Shown piece by piece: positions 8,070 to 16,540 of a stretch of 64,000 nt of DNA. Origin of the DNA: Pedobacter endophyticus. GTDB taxonomy: Bacteria; Bacteroidota; Bacteroidia; Sphingobacteriales; Sphingobacteriaceae. The notes under the pieces are model-generated. The model saw only the letters and a program-made list of their open reading frames with translations. It ran no database searches and had not been told where the DNA came from. Location of the stretch: contig NZ_CP064939.1 of assembly GCF_015679185.1 (NCBI RefSeq), positions 372,001-436,000 of the forward strand. Direction: 5' to 3'. Numbering within the stretch: position 1 is the stretch's first letter; the number at the start of each line of letters is the position of its first letter. The translations under genes were made by a program, and so were the position numbers.

Positions 8070-9491
8070 TTTATTTCAAGCGCTTGTAGAGATTTAACGC
8101 TGGTCGAGGTTTGTAACCTCGACCTAAATAGTGCTGGATTTAAAATCCGAGGCGAAAAAAGTTGGGAAGTGGAACGAAGCAATTCCTTTAGTTAGATTGC
8201 TTCGGCTCGCACAGTTCAAGCCTCGCAATGACGAGTTTACTAAATTCCGACCTAACTAACACTGGATTTAAAATCCAGGGCTAAACAAGTCAGGATTGCA
8301 AATCCAGACTATAACGCTGGTCGAGGTTTGTAACCTCGACCTAAATAGTACTGGATTTAAAAATCCAAGGCGAAAAAAGTTGGGCAGTGCAACGAATCAA
8401 TGCCTTTAGTTAGATTGCTTCGGCTCGCACAGTCCCAGCCTCGCAATGACGAGTATACTAAATTCCGACCTAAATAGTACTGGATTTAAAATCCAAGGCG
8501 AAAGAGGTCGGGAAGTGGGACGAAGCAATGCCTTTAGTTAGATTGCTTCGGCTCGCACAGTTCCAGCCTCGCAATGACGAGTTTACTAAATTTCGACCTA
8601 ACTAGTGCTGGATTTAAAATCCAGAGCTAAACAAGTCAGGATTGCAAATCCAGACTAACGGATAACGCTGGTCGAGGTTTGTAACCTCGGCCTAACTAGT
8701 GCTGGATTTAAAATCCAAGGCGAAAGAGGTCGGGAAGTGGAACGAAGCAATGCCTTTAGTTAGATTGCTTCGGCTCGCACAGCCCCAGCCTCGCAATGAC
8801 GAGTATACTAAATTCCGACCTAAATAGTACTGGATTAAAAAATCCAAGGCGAAAAAAGTTGGGAAGTGGAACGAAGCAATGCCTTTAGTTAGATTGCTTC
8901 GGCTCGCACAGTTCCAGCCTCGCAATGACGAGTTTACTAAATTTCGGCCTAACTAGTGCTGGATTTAAAATCCAAGGCGAAAGAGGTCGGGAAGTGGAAC
9001 GAAGCAATGCCTTTAGTTAGATTGCTTCGGCTCGCACAATCCCGGCCTCGCAATGACGAGTTTGCTAAATTCCGACCTAACTAACACTGGATTTAAAATC
9101 CAGGGCTAAACAAGTCAGGATTGCAAATCCAGACTAACGGATAACGCTGGTCGAGGTTTGTAACCTCGACCTAAATAGCGCTGGATTTAAAATCCAAGGC
9201 GAAAGAGGTCGGGAAGTGGAACGAAGAAATGCCTTTAGTTAGATTGCTTCGGCTCGCACAGTTCCAGCCTCGCAATGACGAGTTTACTAAATTCCGACCT
9301 AAATAGTACTGGATTTAAAATCCAAGGCGAAAAAAGTTGGGAAGTGGAACGAAGCAATGCCTTTAGTTAGATTGCTTCGGCTCGCACGGTCCCAGCCTCG
9401 CAATGACGGTCTACGATCCCGACCAGCGGAAACTCAAAACCATTCTATTCAATTGCTTGTTTCCTGTACGTATTACCTAAATAGAGAACAT

Positions 9492-9659
9492 ATGATAAAG
9501 GCAGAGATTAAAAAGGGAAGTGACAAAGATAGGGCAATTGCTGCCGTCGGAAATGAAGAAGAAATTAAAACCGACACACCGCTGGCCGAAAAGGATGAGG
9601 AAAAACAAGTTGAGGATGAAATGCGAATCAGAATGGCCAACAAAAAAAAGACTAAATAA
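9492..9659 (+). CDS. small highly charged protein (55 aa)
   Basis: MIKAEIKKGSDKDRAIA... ending ANKKKTK, 55 aa. About half the residues are Lys, Arg, Glu or Asp; there is no Cys, Trp or Phe. An open frame continues upstream to 9357, but that part is repeat-array sequence, so I take the ATG at 9492, which lies just past the end of the array. It resembles in style the 50-aa protein at 1224. Likely disordered. It precedes the trehalose operon by 126 bp on the same strand. Function unknown. Confidence 0.5.
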   Translation: MIKAEIKKGSDKDRAIAAVGNEEEIKTDTPLAEKDEEKQVEDEMRIRMANKKKTK

Positions 9660-9785
9660 GCCACCAACCACAGTGCGCTCTTAAAAACTATAATTGTATA
9701 ATCTGCCAATCCGCTTTCTTACCTCGAAAGCAACCTGCTTGTATCGAGTTTTGTGAGAAGCTTAGCGTTTTAGCCTTAAAAATAT

Positions 9786-11654
9786 ATGGAGATTGATATC
9801 CGCAAAAGAAAAGTTGGATTAAACTTTTTAGAAGACGGCACTGCCGAAATATGGCTCTGGGCGCCATTTGCAACTAATGTATCTGTGCTGATTACCGAAA
9901 GCGAGCTGAGCCTTAAAATGCAAAAAGAATCGCTTGGTTATTGGTATCTTAAAAGTAATGAAATAGCCGAAAACGCCGAATATTGCTTTGCACTCGAAAA
10001 TAAAGAAGCCGAACAGCAAACTACAGATAGCCAGCCTTTACTGAGGTCTGATCCTGCATCTGTATATCAAAAAAACGGGGTTTCTGGAAATTCGACTGCC
10101 TACAACCTCAAATCTTTCAACTGGACTGATTTGGGTTGGCAAGGTGTTAGAACGGAAGACCTGATTATTTACGAATTGCACACAGGCACTTTTACACCGA
10201 CCGGAGATTTTAATTCGATAACAGAGAAGATAGACTATTTATTGGAGCTGGGCATTACTGCAATCGAAATTATGCCAGTTGCACAGTTTCCCGGCAACCG
10301 CAATTGGGGTTACGATGGTGTGTATCCGTTCGCGGTACAGGATAGCTATGGAGGGCCAGAAGCGTTACAACAGCTCATAAACACCTGCCATGAGAAAGGG
10401 CTCGCTGTAATTTTAGATGTTGTTTATAACCATTTTGGACCAGAAGGCAACTACCTGAAAGATTTCGGGCCGTATTTTACGGCGAAATACAATACGCCAT
10501 GGGGCGATGCGATAAATTTCGACGACGCAAATTGTGATGCGGTTCGGGAGTATTTTATTGAGAATTGCTTAATGTGGTTTCGCGATTTCCACATCGATGC
10601 ACTGCGACTGGATGCCGTGCACGCCATAAAGGATTTGAGCACCACACACATTTTAGCCGAAATTAAGCAGTATGTAAATCAGCTTTCAGCACATACAAAA
10701 CGGGAATATTTGCTTTTGGTAGAGCTCGATTTAAACGACAATACATACATAAATCCATTAGCGGATAAAGGCTATGGGATGGATGCCCAATGGATTGACG
10801 AGTTTCATCATGCGTTAAGGGTAACTACCGGAGAAGCGAAAAACGGGTACTATGCCGACTTTAACGGTATTGAGCATCTCGCTAAATCGTACCGAGACGC
10901 TTATGTGTACGACGGGCAATATTCGCCTCACCGGCAAAAGAAGTTCGGCATAAAAGCCGAGAGAAACCAGGGAAATCAGTTTATCGTTTTCTCGCAAAAT
11001 CACGATCATGTTGGCAACCGAATGCTTGGCGAGCGTACATCCACATTGGTAAGCTTCGAAATGTTAAAACTATTGGCAGCAGCAGTGCTTTGCAGCCCAT
11101 ACATACCGCTGATATTTATGGGCGAGGAATATGGCGAAGCAAATCCCTTTCAGTTTTTTATCAGCCACACCGACGAAGACATTATCGAATCGGTGAGAAA
11201 GGGTAGAAGATCAGAATTTGCTGCCTTTCACCATTCAGATGAAACGCCCGACCCGCAAAGCGAAGACACCTTTAACCGTTCTAAACTGAATTGGGAAGCG
11301 CTGAACGAAAACCAGCACAAAACGCTTTTTGCCTATTACAAGGCATTGATCGCGCTTCGAAAATCGAACCCTGTCCTTAATAAGCTCGATCGGACGGGTG
11401 TATTGGCAGAGGCGCTCAAAGATCAAAATTGTTTAATACTTACTCGAAGCAACCAAAACGGAAAGGTTTATTGTTTAATGAATTTCTCCAAAGAAACGCA
11501 AGGTTTTCCAGGTCGCCATGTAGCAAACAGCAAGGTAATTTTTAACTCTGCATCAGTTGAATGGGGCGGAAGCGATGCTGAACAGCCGGCAATTAACGAC
11601 ACCATTAATGTTTCACCAGAATCTATTTTAATTTTAGCAAGCGCAAATGTATAA
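9786..11654 (+). CDS. treZ: malto-oligosyltrehalose trehalohydrolase
   Basis: 622 aa, normal for the family. An N-terminal beta-sandwich (GTAEIWLWAPFATNVSV) is followed by a GH13 barrel: DVVYNHFGPEGNY at 211-223, nucleophile D276 in DALRLDAVHAI, acid E313 in LVELDLND and D407 in SQNHDHVGNR. GYDGVYPFAV and PLIFMGEEYGE are typical of TreZ. The enzyme releases free trehalose from the maltooligosyl-trehalose made by TreY, whose gene overlaps the end of this one by 8 bp, so the two steps are encoded as a tight unit. Confidence 0.95.
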   Translation: MEIDIRKRKVGLNFLEDGTAEIWLWAPFATNVSVLITESELSLKMQKESLGYWYLKSNEIAENAEYCFALENKEAEQQTTDSQPLLRSDPASVYQKNGVSGNSTAYNLKSFNWTDLGWQGVRTEDLIIYELHTGTFTPTGDFNSITEKIDYLLELGITAIEIMPVAQFPGNRNWGYDGVYPFAVQDSYGGPEALQQLINTCHEKGLAVILDVVYNHFGPEGNYLKDFGPYFTAKYNTPWGDAINFDDANCDAVREYFIENCLMWFRDFHIDALRLDAVHAIKDLSTTHILAEIKQYVNQLSAHTKREYLLLVELDLNDNTYINPLADKGYGMDAQWIDEFHHALRVTTGEAKNGYYADFNGIEHLAKSYRDAYVYDGQYSPHRQKKFGIKAERNQGNQFIVFSQNHDHVGNRMLGERTSTLVSFEMLKLLAAAVLCSPYIPLIFMGEEYGEANPFQFFISHTDEDIIESVRKGRRSEFAAFHHSDETPDPQSEDTFNRSKLNWEALNENQHKTLFAYYKALIALRKSNPVLNKLDRTGVLAEALKDQNCLILTRSNQNGKVYCLMNFSKETQGFPGRHVANSKVIFNSASVEWGGSDAEQPAINDTINVSPESILILASANV

Positions 11655-14600
11655 TCCAAACACCACTTATCGCATTCAGTTCAACAAAGACTTTACGTTT
11701 AAATCGCTCAGCAAAATTATTCCATACCTAAAAAAGCTGGGTGTTGATACGATATACGCTTCGCCGATTTTTGAGGCTGTACCGGGGAGTACCCATGGTT
11801 ACGACGTTACCAATCCGCTTAACATTAATCCCGAAATAGGCACCGAAGAAGAACTATTTGCCATTTCAAAAACGCTGAAAGAAGCTGGTATGCAGTGGTT
11901 GCAGGATATTGTTCCCAACCACATGGCTTATCATCCGAACAATGCCTGGCTAATGGATGTGTTGGAAAAGGGTTCAGCTTCTGAATTTGCCACTTTCTTT
12001 GATATCGATTTCTCTGATGATCAGAAACTGATGGTTCCGTTTTTAGGCAGCGATCTGGATGAGGCAATTAACGATTCACTGATTGAGATTAAGGAAATTG
12101 CTGGCCGTTATTACTTAAGTTATGCCGAAAGTAACTGGCCGCTTAACGAATCGTCTAAAGCGGAGTTGGCAGGAAGAAAACTCGAGGAAGTTAACAGTGA
12201 TAAAAGGCTGATAAAGAAAATTGCTGATGAGCAACATTACAGGCTTTGCAATTGGAAAGAGACAGACAGCCAGATCAATTACCGTCGATTTTTTACCGTT
12301 AACGGGCTTATTTGTCTCAACATCCAACATCAGGATGCATTTGATCGTTACCACGAATACATTTTCAAGCTCGTAAAAAAAGGCATTTTTCAGGGCTTAA
12401 GAATTGATCACATTGACGGGCTTTTTGATCCGAAGCAATATCTCGATCGGCTTTATAAAGAAGTAGGCGAAGACGTTTATGTTGTTGTAGAAAAAATTCT
12501 GGAGAGCGATGAGCAAATGCCGCAGAGCTGGCGAACACAGGGCAGCACCGGTTACGATTTTTTAGCCATGATGAACAATCTGTTTACCAACAAGGCAGCC
12601 AAAAGTGCGTTCAACAAAATTTACAAAAAGGTAATTGGTAAAAAGCTCGATCCGACCGCAATGATCCATGAGAAGAAAACGGCAATTTTATTCGATCATA
12701 TGCAGGGCGAACTCGATAATTTGGTAGACTTGTTTACAAACCTCCAACTTGCCGAAGGAACAGTTCCGGATCGTCAGCTCTTGAAAAAGGCCATTGGCGA
12801 GATGATGGTGCAAATGCCCGTTTACCGATACTATAATTACAATTTTCCGTTGAGTGGCGATGCGTTAAAAAACGTAAAATCACTGCTCAAACCCGTAGTC
12901 GAAAACGCCGAGCTTGCGCCTGTTGGTGAGTTGCTATGGCAAATATTCATCGAAAATCCGGTAGCTGCTAACGCAGAATATAACCAGCGTTTAACCCAAT
13001 TTTTTCTGCGCTGCATGCAATTTACCGGCCCGCTAATGGCCAAAGGGGTAGAAGATACGCTCATGTTTACTTACAATCGCTTTGTTGGCCACACCGAAGT
13101 GGGCGATGCGCCGGATGCTTTCGGTTTAACGGTAGCAGAGTTCCATCAAAAAATGGTCGACCGGCAACAACATTGGCCGCTTGCCCTGAATGGGAGCGCA
13201 ACACACGATACAAAAAAAGGGGAAGATGTGCGGGCAAGGCTAAACACGCTAACCGATATTCCGAAAGAATGGGAGCAAATGGTTACCAGGCTGATTGCGC
13301 TTACCAACAAACTTAAATCGAAAGATAAATCGTTTGCGTGGCTTCACGACAACGATGTTTATCTCATATTTCAAACAATTTTGGGCACAATGGCCATGCC
13401 TGGCGAATCGGACGAGGGGCTACAAGACCGTTTGGCGCTGTACATCGAAAAAGCACTTCGCGAGGCTAAAAAAAGATCAGATTGGGCAGAACCGAATGAA
13501 GAATATGAGCTTTTGGTGAAAGATTTTGCCAATGAGTTGTTGGATCAGGAAGCAAAAAGTTATCAGGCGCTGAATAAATTTTCGACGCGAATAGCCGATT
13601 TCGGAATCGTTAACAGCCTGGCACAAGTGCTCTTAAAATTCACTTGCCCGGGCGTACCGGATTTATATCAGGGAGCGGAACTATGGGATTTAAGTTTGGT
13701 TGATCCCGACAACAGGAGGCCGGTTGATTACACGAAACGAGAGGAGTTTCTTTCGCAAATTGAATCAGAAAAATCGTTAAAAAAAATCTGGGGCGAGCGT
13801 TACAACGGCAAAGCCAAGTTATGGCTTACCCACAAGTTATTGGGCGTACGCAAAACGCACGCAACCGTTTTTGAAAAAGGTGAGTACATTCCGTTAAAGG
13901 TTAAGGGAAAATACGCTAAAAATATTTGCGCCTATATCAGAAAGTTCAACGATACCTTTTTATTAATCGCCGTACCGTTGGGCATGGCCGCCATTGCTAA
14001 AAATGAGGAGTTAAATGCGTTCGATTGGCTCGATACTGAGGTTATTTTACCATCGGGCGTTCCTACATCGTGGCAAAATCTGATGGCGGAAAAAGCCGGA
14101 GCGAAGGATTTTTTGAACGATGGAATATTAATTAGCCAAATTTTTAGCGAAATTCCACTGGGCTTGTTGCAACTGAAATCTCCGGAAGATGCCCGCAGTG
14201 CCGGCATATTAATGCATATTAGCTCCTTGCCCTCTGAATATGGCATTGGCGATTTTGGCAAACCGGCTTATCAGTTTATAGATTTTTTAGCGGCGGCAGG
14301 TCAGCAGTATTGGCAAATATTGCCATTAAATCCAACCAAATCTACAAATGGCCATTCGCCGTACTCCAGCAATTCTGCAATGGCAGGCAACTATCTGCTC
14401 ATTTCTCCGGAAGCGCTGCTGCATGACGGCCTCTTAGATGCATCCGACCTTGATCAATTTAAAATTAAAACCACAAGCCGCGTCGACTTTGAAAAGGCAG
14501 AAAAATCGAAGTCGAAGTTGCTCTCAAAAGCCTATAAACGTTTTTCTAAATCGGCTGATCACACTTTAGCTGAAGCTTATAGCACCTTTTGCGAACAGGA

Positions 14601-15696
14601 AAGCCATTGGTTAAATGATTTTGCACTTTATGCGACAATAAAACAGCAGTTAAAAAGCTCTGCCTGGTACCATTGGCCTGCAGAATTAAAAACCCGCAAG
14701 CCCGATATGCTTGCAAAATTTACAAGTGAGCATGCCGAAGAGATCGATGAAATTAAGTGGCAGCAGTTTATTTTTTATCGCCAATGGCTTGCGTTAAAAG
14801 GTTATGCAAACAAAAATAGCGTCAAAATAATCGGCGACCTGCCGTTTTATCTCGATCACGATTCTGTTGAAGTTTGGGCCAACCCTGAACTTTTTAGTCT
14901 TGATAAAGGGCTCAACGTCAAAATGGTAGCGGGGGTTCCGCCCGATTATTTTAATGATAAAGGCCAGCTTTGGGGGATGCCGGTGTTTAACTGGGCAAAT
15001 ATGAAAGCGACTGGCTACGACTGGTGGATCAAGCGACTGAAGAAAAACCTCGAACTTTTCGATCTGCTCCGCTTAGATCACTTTAGGGCTTTTTCGTCAT
15101 ATTGGGCCGTTGCAGCCGCAGAACAGGATGCTGTTAACGGAACCTGGCAGCAAGGACCGGGCGCCGATTTCTTCAATGAAGTAAAAAAACACCTGGGCAA
15201 GCTGCCTTTTATAGCCGAAGATTTGGGAGAAATTACGAGCGATGTGGAAGCGCTGAGAGACGAGTTCGACTTACCCGGAATGAAAGTATTGCAATTTGCC
15301 TTTGGCGAAGATATGCAGTTGTCGCCACACATTCCTTATCGTTACCCTTCAACCAATGCCATTGTTTATTCGGGCACGCACGATAACAATACCGTTGTGG
15401 GCTGGTACAACACCGAAATCGACAAGCGAACAAAACAGCGCATTAAGCTGTATACAGGCATTTCGAGAAATCATAAAAACATCCACGAAGCGATGTTAAC
15501 ACTCGCCTATAGGACCAACGCGTATATCGCAATTTTGCCTATTCAGGATGTTCTGGGTTTGGACGAAAACGCAAGGATGAACGTTCCGGGCAATGCCAAC
15601 GGCAACTGGAACTGGCAAATGGACGATGATGCGATAACCGCCAAAATAACAAAATATCTATCAGCGCAAACTGCCATTTATGGCAGAAGCCGCTGA
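11647..15696 (+). CDS. fusion: malto-oligosyltrehalose synthase (TreY) + 4-alpha-glucanotransferase (MalQ)
   Basis: 1349 aa, one uninterrupted frame. Residues about 1-845 are TreY (GH13): YRIQFNKDFTF start, nucleophile D254 (LRIDHIDGL), acid E282 (VVVEKIL), D521 (GSATHDTKKGEDVRAR). Residues about 852-1345 are a GH77 MalQ: GILMHISSLPSEYGIGDFG, nucleophile D1144 (LLRLDHFRAFSSYW), E1191 (FIAEDLGE), D1246 (SGTHDNNT). Both active sites look complete. TreY turns the reducing end of a maltodextrin into a trehalose unit; MalQ shuffles glucans and could lengthen products too short for TreY. The gene overlaps treZ by 8 bp. No debranching enzyme (TreX) is in the window. Confidence 0.93.
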   Translation: MYNPNTTYRIQFNKDFTFKSLSKIIPYLKKLGVDTIYASPIFEAVPGSTHGYDVTNPLNINPEIGTEEELFAISKTLKEAGMQWLQDIVPNHMAYHPNNAWLMDVLEKGSASEFATFFDIDFSDDQKLMVPFLGSDLDEAINDSLIEIKEIAGRYYLSYAESNWPLNESSKAELAGRKLEEVNSDKRLIKKIADEQHYRLCNWKETDSQINYRRFFTVNGLICLNIQHQDAFDRYHEYIFKLVKKGIFQGLRIDHIDGLFDPKQYLDRLYKEVGEDVYVVVEKILESDEQMPQSWRTQGSTGYDFLAMMNNLFTNKAAKSAFNKIYKKVIGKKLDPTAMIHEKKTAILFDHMQGELDNLVDLFTNLQLAEGTVPDRQLLKKAIGEMMVQMPVYRYYNYNFPLSGDALKNVKSLLKPVVENAELAPVGELLWQIFIENPVAANAEYNQRLTQFFLRCMQFTGPLMAKGVEDTLMFTYNRFVGHTEVGDAPDAFGLTVAEFHQKMVDRQQHWPLALNGSATHDTKKGEDVRARLNTLTDIPKEWEQMVTRLIALTNKLKSKDKSFAWLHDNDVYLIFQTILGTMAMPGESDEGLQDRLALYIEKALREAKKRSDWAEPNEEYELLVKDFANELLDQEAKSYQALNKFSTRIADFGIVNSLAQVLLKFTCPGVPDLYQGAELWDLSLVDPDNRRPVDYTKREEFLSQIESEKSLKKIWGERYNGKAKLWLTHKLLGVRKTHATVFEKGEYIPLKVKGKYAKNICAYIRKFNDTFLLIAVPLGMAAIAKNEELNAFDWLDTEVILPSGVPTSWQNLMAEKAGAKDFLNDGILISQIFSEIPLGLLQLKSPEDARSAGILMHISSLPSEYGIGDFGKPAYQFIDFLAAAGQQYWQILPLNPTKSTNGHSPYSSNSAMAGNYLLISPEALLHDGLLDASDLDQFKIKTTSRVDFEKAEKSKSKLLSKAYKRFSKSADHTLAEAYSTFCEQESHWLNDFALYATIKQQLKSSAWYHWPAELKTRKPDMLAKFTSEHAEEIDEIKWQQFIFYRQWLALKGYANKNSVKIIGDLPFYLDHDSVEVWANPELFSLDKGLNVKMVAGVPPDYFNDKGQLWGMPVFNWANMKATGYDWWIKRLKKNLELFDLLRLDHFRAFSSYWAVAAAEQDAVNGTWQQGPGADFFNEVKKHLGKLPFIAEDLGEITSDVEALRDEFDLPGMKVLQFAFGEDMQLSPHIPYRYPSTNAIVYSGTHDNNTVVGWYNTEIDKRTKQRIKLYTGISRNHKNIHEAMLTLAYRTNAYIAILPIQDVLGLDENARMNVPGNANGNWNWQMDDDAITAKITKYLSAQTAIYGRSR

Positions 15697-15724
15697 TAGC
15701 GCTGTTTAAATTGACAGGCTGAAG

Positions 15725-15967
15725 TTACGCGACCTTTTTATCGCCTATTTTTTCGTTTAAATACGCGGCAATTTGGCTTAAAGTAATACTTTTTGTGGCA
15801 CGCACCGCCGATTTCAGAACCTCATGGCTCACACCAAGTCGATCGCACCAATAGTTTCTATCAGATTCTTCAGATAAAAGGATAATTTCGTCGTTTTGTA
15901 CGTAAAATGAATTCAAATTCATGATCAGGATGTTTAGTTCACTTTGTGAAACAACATTCCCGGACAT
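15725..15967 (-). CDS. DUF3606-like small protein
   Basis: 80 aa. The C-terminal half (ESDRNYWCDRLGVSHEVLKS, AVRATKSITLSQIAAYLNEK) fits the DUF3606 pattern, in which an acidic start, a YW pair and the helical LGVSxExL segment form a small helical domain of unknown function. The N-terminal 30 residues are less conserved-looking. The gene converges with the trehalose fusion gene, 28 bp apart. Its upstream neighbour is a long non-coding stretch. The role is unknown. Confidence 0.6.
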   Translation of the reverse strand: MSGNVVSQSELNILIMNLNSFYVQNDEIILLSEESDRNYWCDRLGVSHEVLKSAVRATKSITLSQIAAYLNEKIGDKKVA

Positions 15968-16503
15968 TTGGTTTTACAAATCGCTATTTATTTGCGATTA
16001 AAAATAGAGTAGGGGTCGCGGTCATGAAGTAAGCATCCGTAAATCGAATTTAAAATGCTGAATTGAGGTCCTGAACTTTCTCTATTGGTTTCATCGATTG
16101 GCTTAACATCAAAGGTCGTCTTGCTGAATTTATTTCAGCATCTTAGATATTGGGCAGTAACGATGTAAAGATCCTGATCCCAAAGCTTCGGGACAGATGA
16201 CGGAATGACCGAGTAATGTGGAACAGAAAGTTGCGACAGGGGAGTGGCATTAAGTCGAATCACTACCGATATCCATCGAATATTTAAATTAATCTATTTT
16301 TTATCTGAGCTTATCTACTTTGCTTCTTTGCCCAATAACATAGCGTTACCTTTGTTTCATTATAGGTTTACGAAAGTTAAACCTTTAACACGGGAACGGT
16401 GTCATATCAGTCAGGATTGAACTATGATGCCAGAATCTTGCGATTGGTGGTCGCAAAATTCATTATCTACTTTACTGTTTAGTAGATAGTCTTAGTTATG
16501 ATT
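15968..16503. other. 536-bp intergenic region with a degenerate dispersed repeat
   Basis: No plausible gene. At 16115-16210 there is a decayed palindromic repeat (GCTGAATTTATTTCAGCATCTT, split as arms GCTGAA and TTCAGC, and later GATCCTGATCCCAAAGCTTC, GGGACAGATGACGGAATGAC) of the type common between Bacteroidota genes. At about 16468-16493 a hairpin TATCTACT...AGTAGATA is visible. The rest is unassigned. Confidence 0.5.
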
Positions 16504-16540
16504 AAAAAAATGCAGAACTGTCAATTCTGCATTTTTTTTT
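16504..16540 (-). terminator. terminator of the PAS histidine kinase gene
   Basis: Arms AAAATGCAGAA (16507-16517) and TTCTGCATTTT (16525-16535) with a 7-nt loop and A/T runs on both sides; abuts the stop codon of the minus-strand kinase. Symmetric, so it may work in both directions. Confidence 0.8.

Larger units (their letters stand above)
7259..9425 (+). repeat. mosaic palindromic repeat array (modules A, B, C)
   Basis: About 2.2 kb built from three short modules, all in one orientation. A (about 30 bp) has arms GGTCGAGGTT and AACCTCGACC around TGT. B (about 129 bp) contains CTGGATTTAAAATCC, a dyad CGAAGCAAT / ATTGCTTCG and CCTCGCAATGACGA; twelve copies of its ATTGCTT(C/T)GGC core occur near 7297, 7463, 7551, 8031, 8196, 8413, 8542, 8763, 8893, 9021, 9243 and 9371. 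C (about 62 bp) contains CTGGATTTAAAATCCAG and GTCAGGATTGCAAATCC. From 8098 the order is A-B-C, A-B-B-C, A-B-B-B-C, A-B-B. The motifs resemble REP-like repeats of Bacteroidota; no REP-associated transposase gene is present. Confidence 0.9.

Noticed and set aside
8692-8925. 77-codon frame on the minus strand (and similar ones, such as 7455-7694)
   Set aside because: They fall entirely in repeat modules and repeat the same peptide (CASRSNLTKGIASFHFPT), so they reflect repeat structure rather than genes.
7259-9425. CRISPR array
   Set aside because: Repeats are long, nested and mosaic with no constant short repeat and unique spacers; no cas genes are present.
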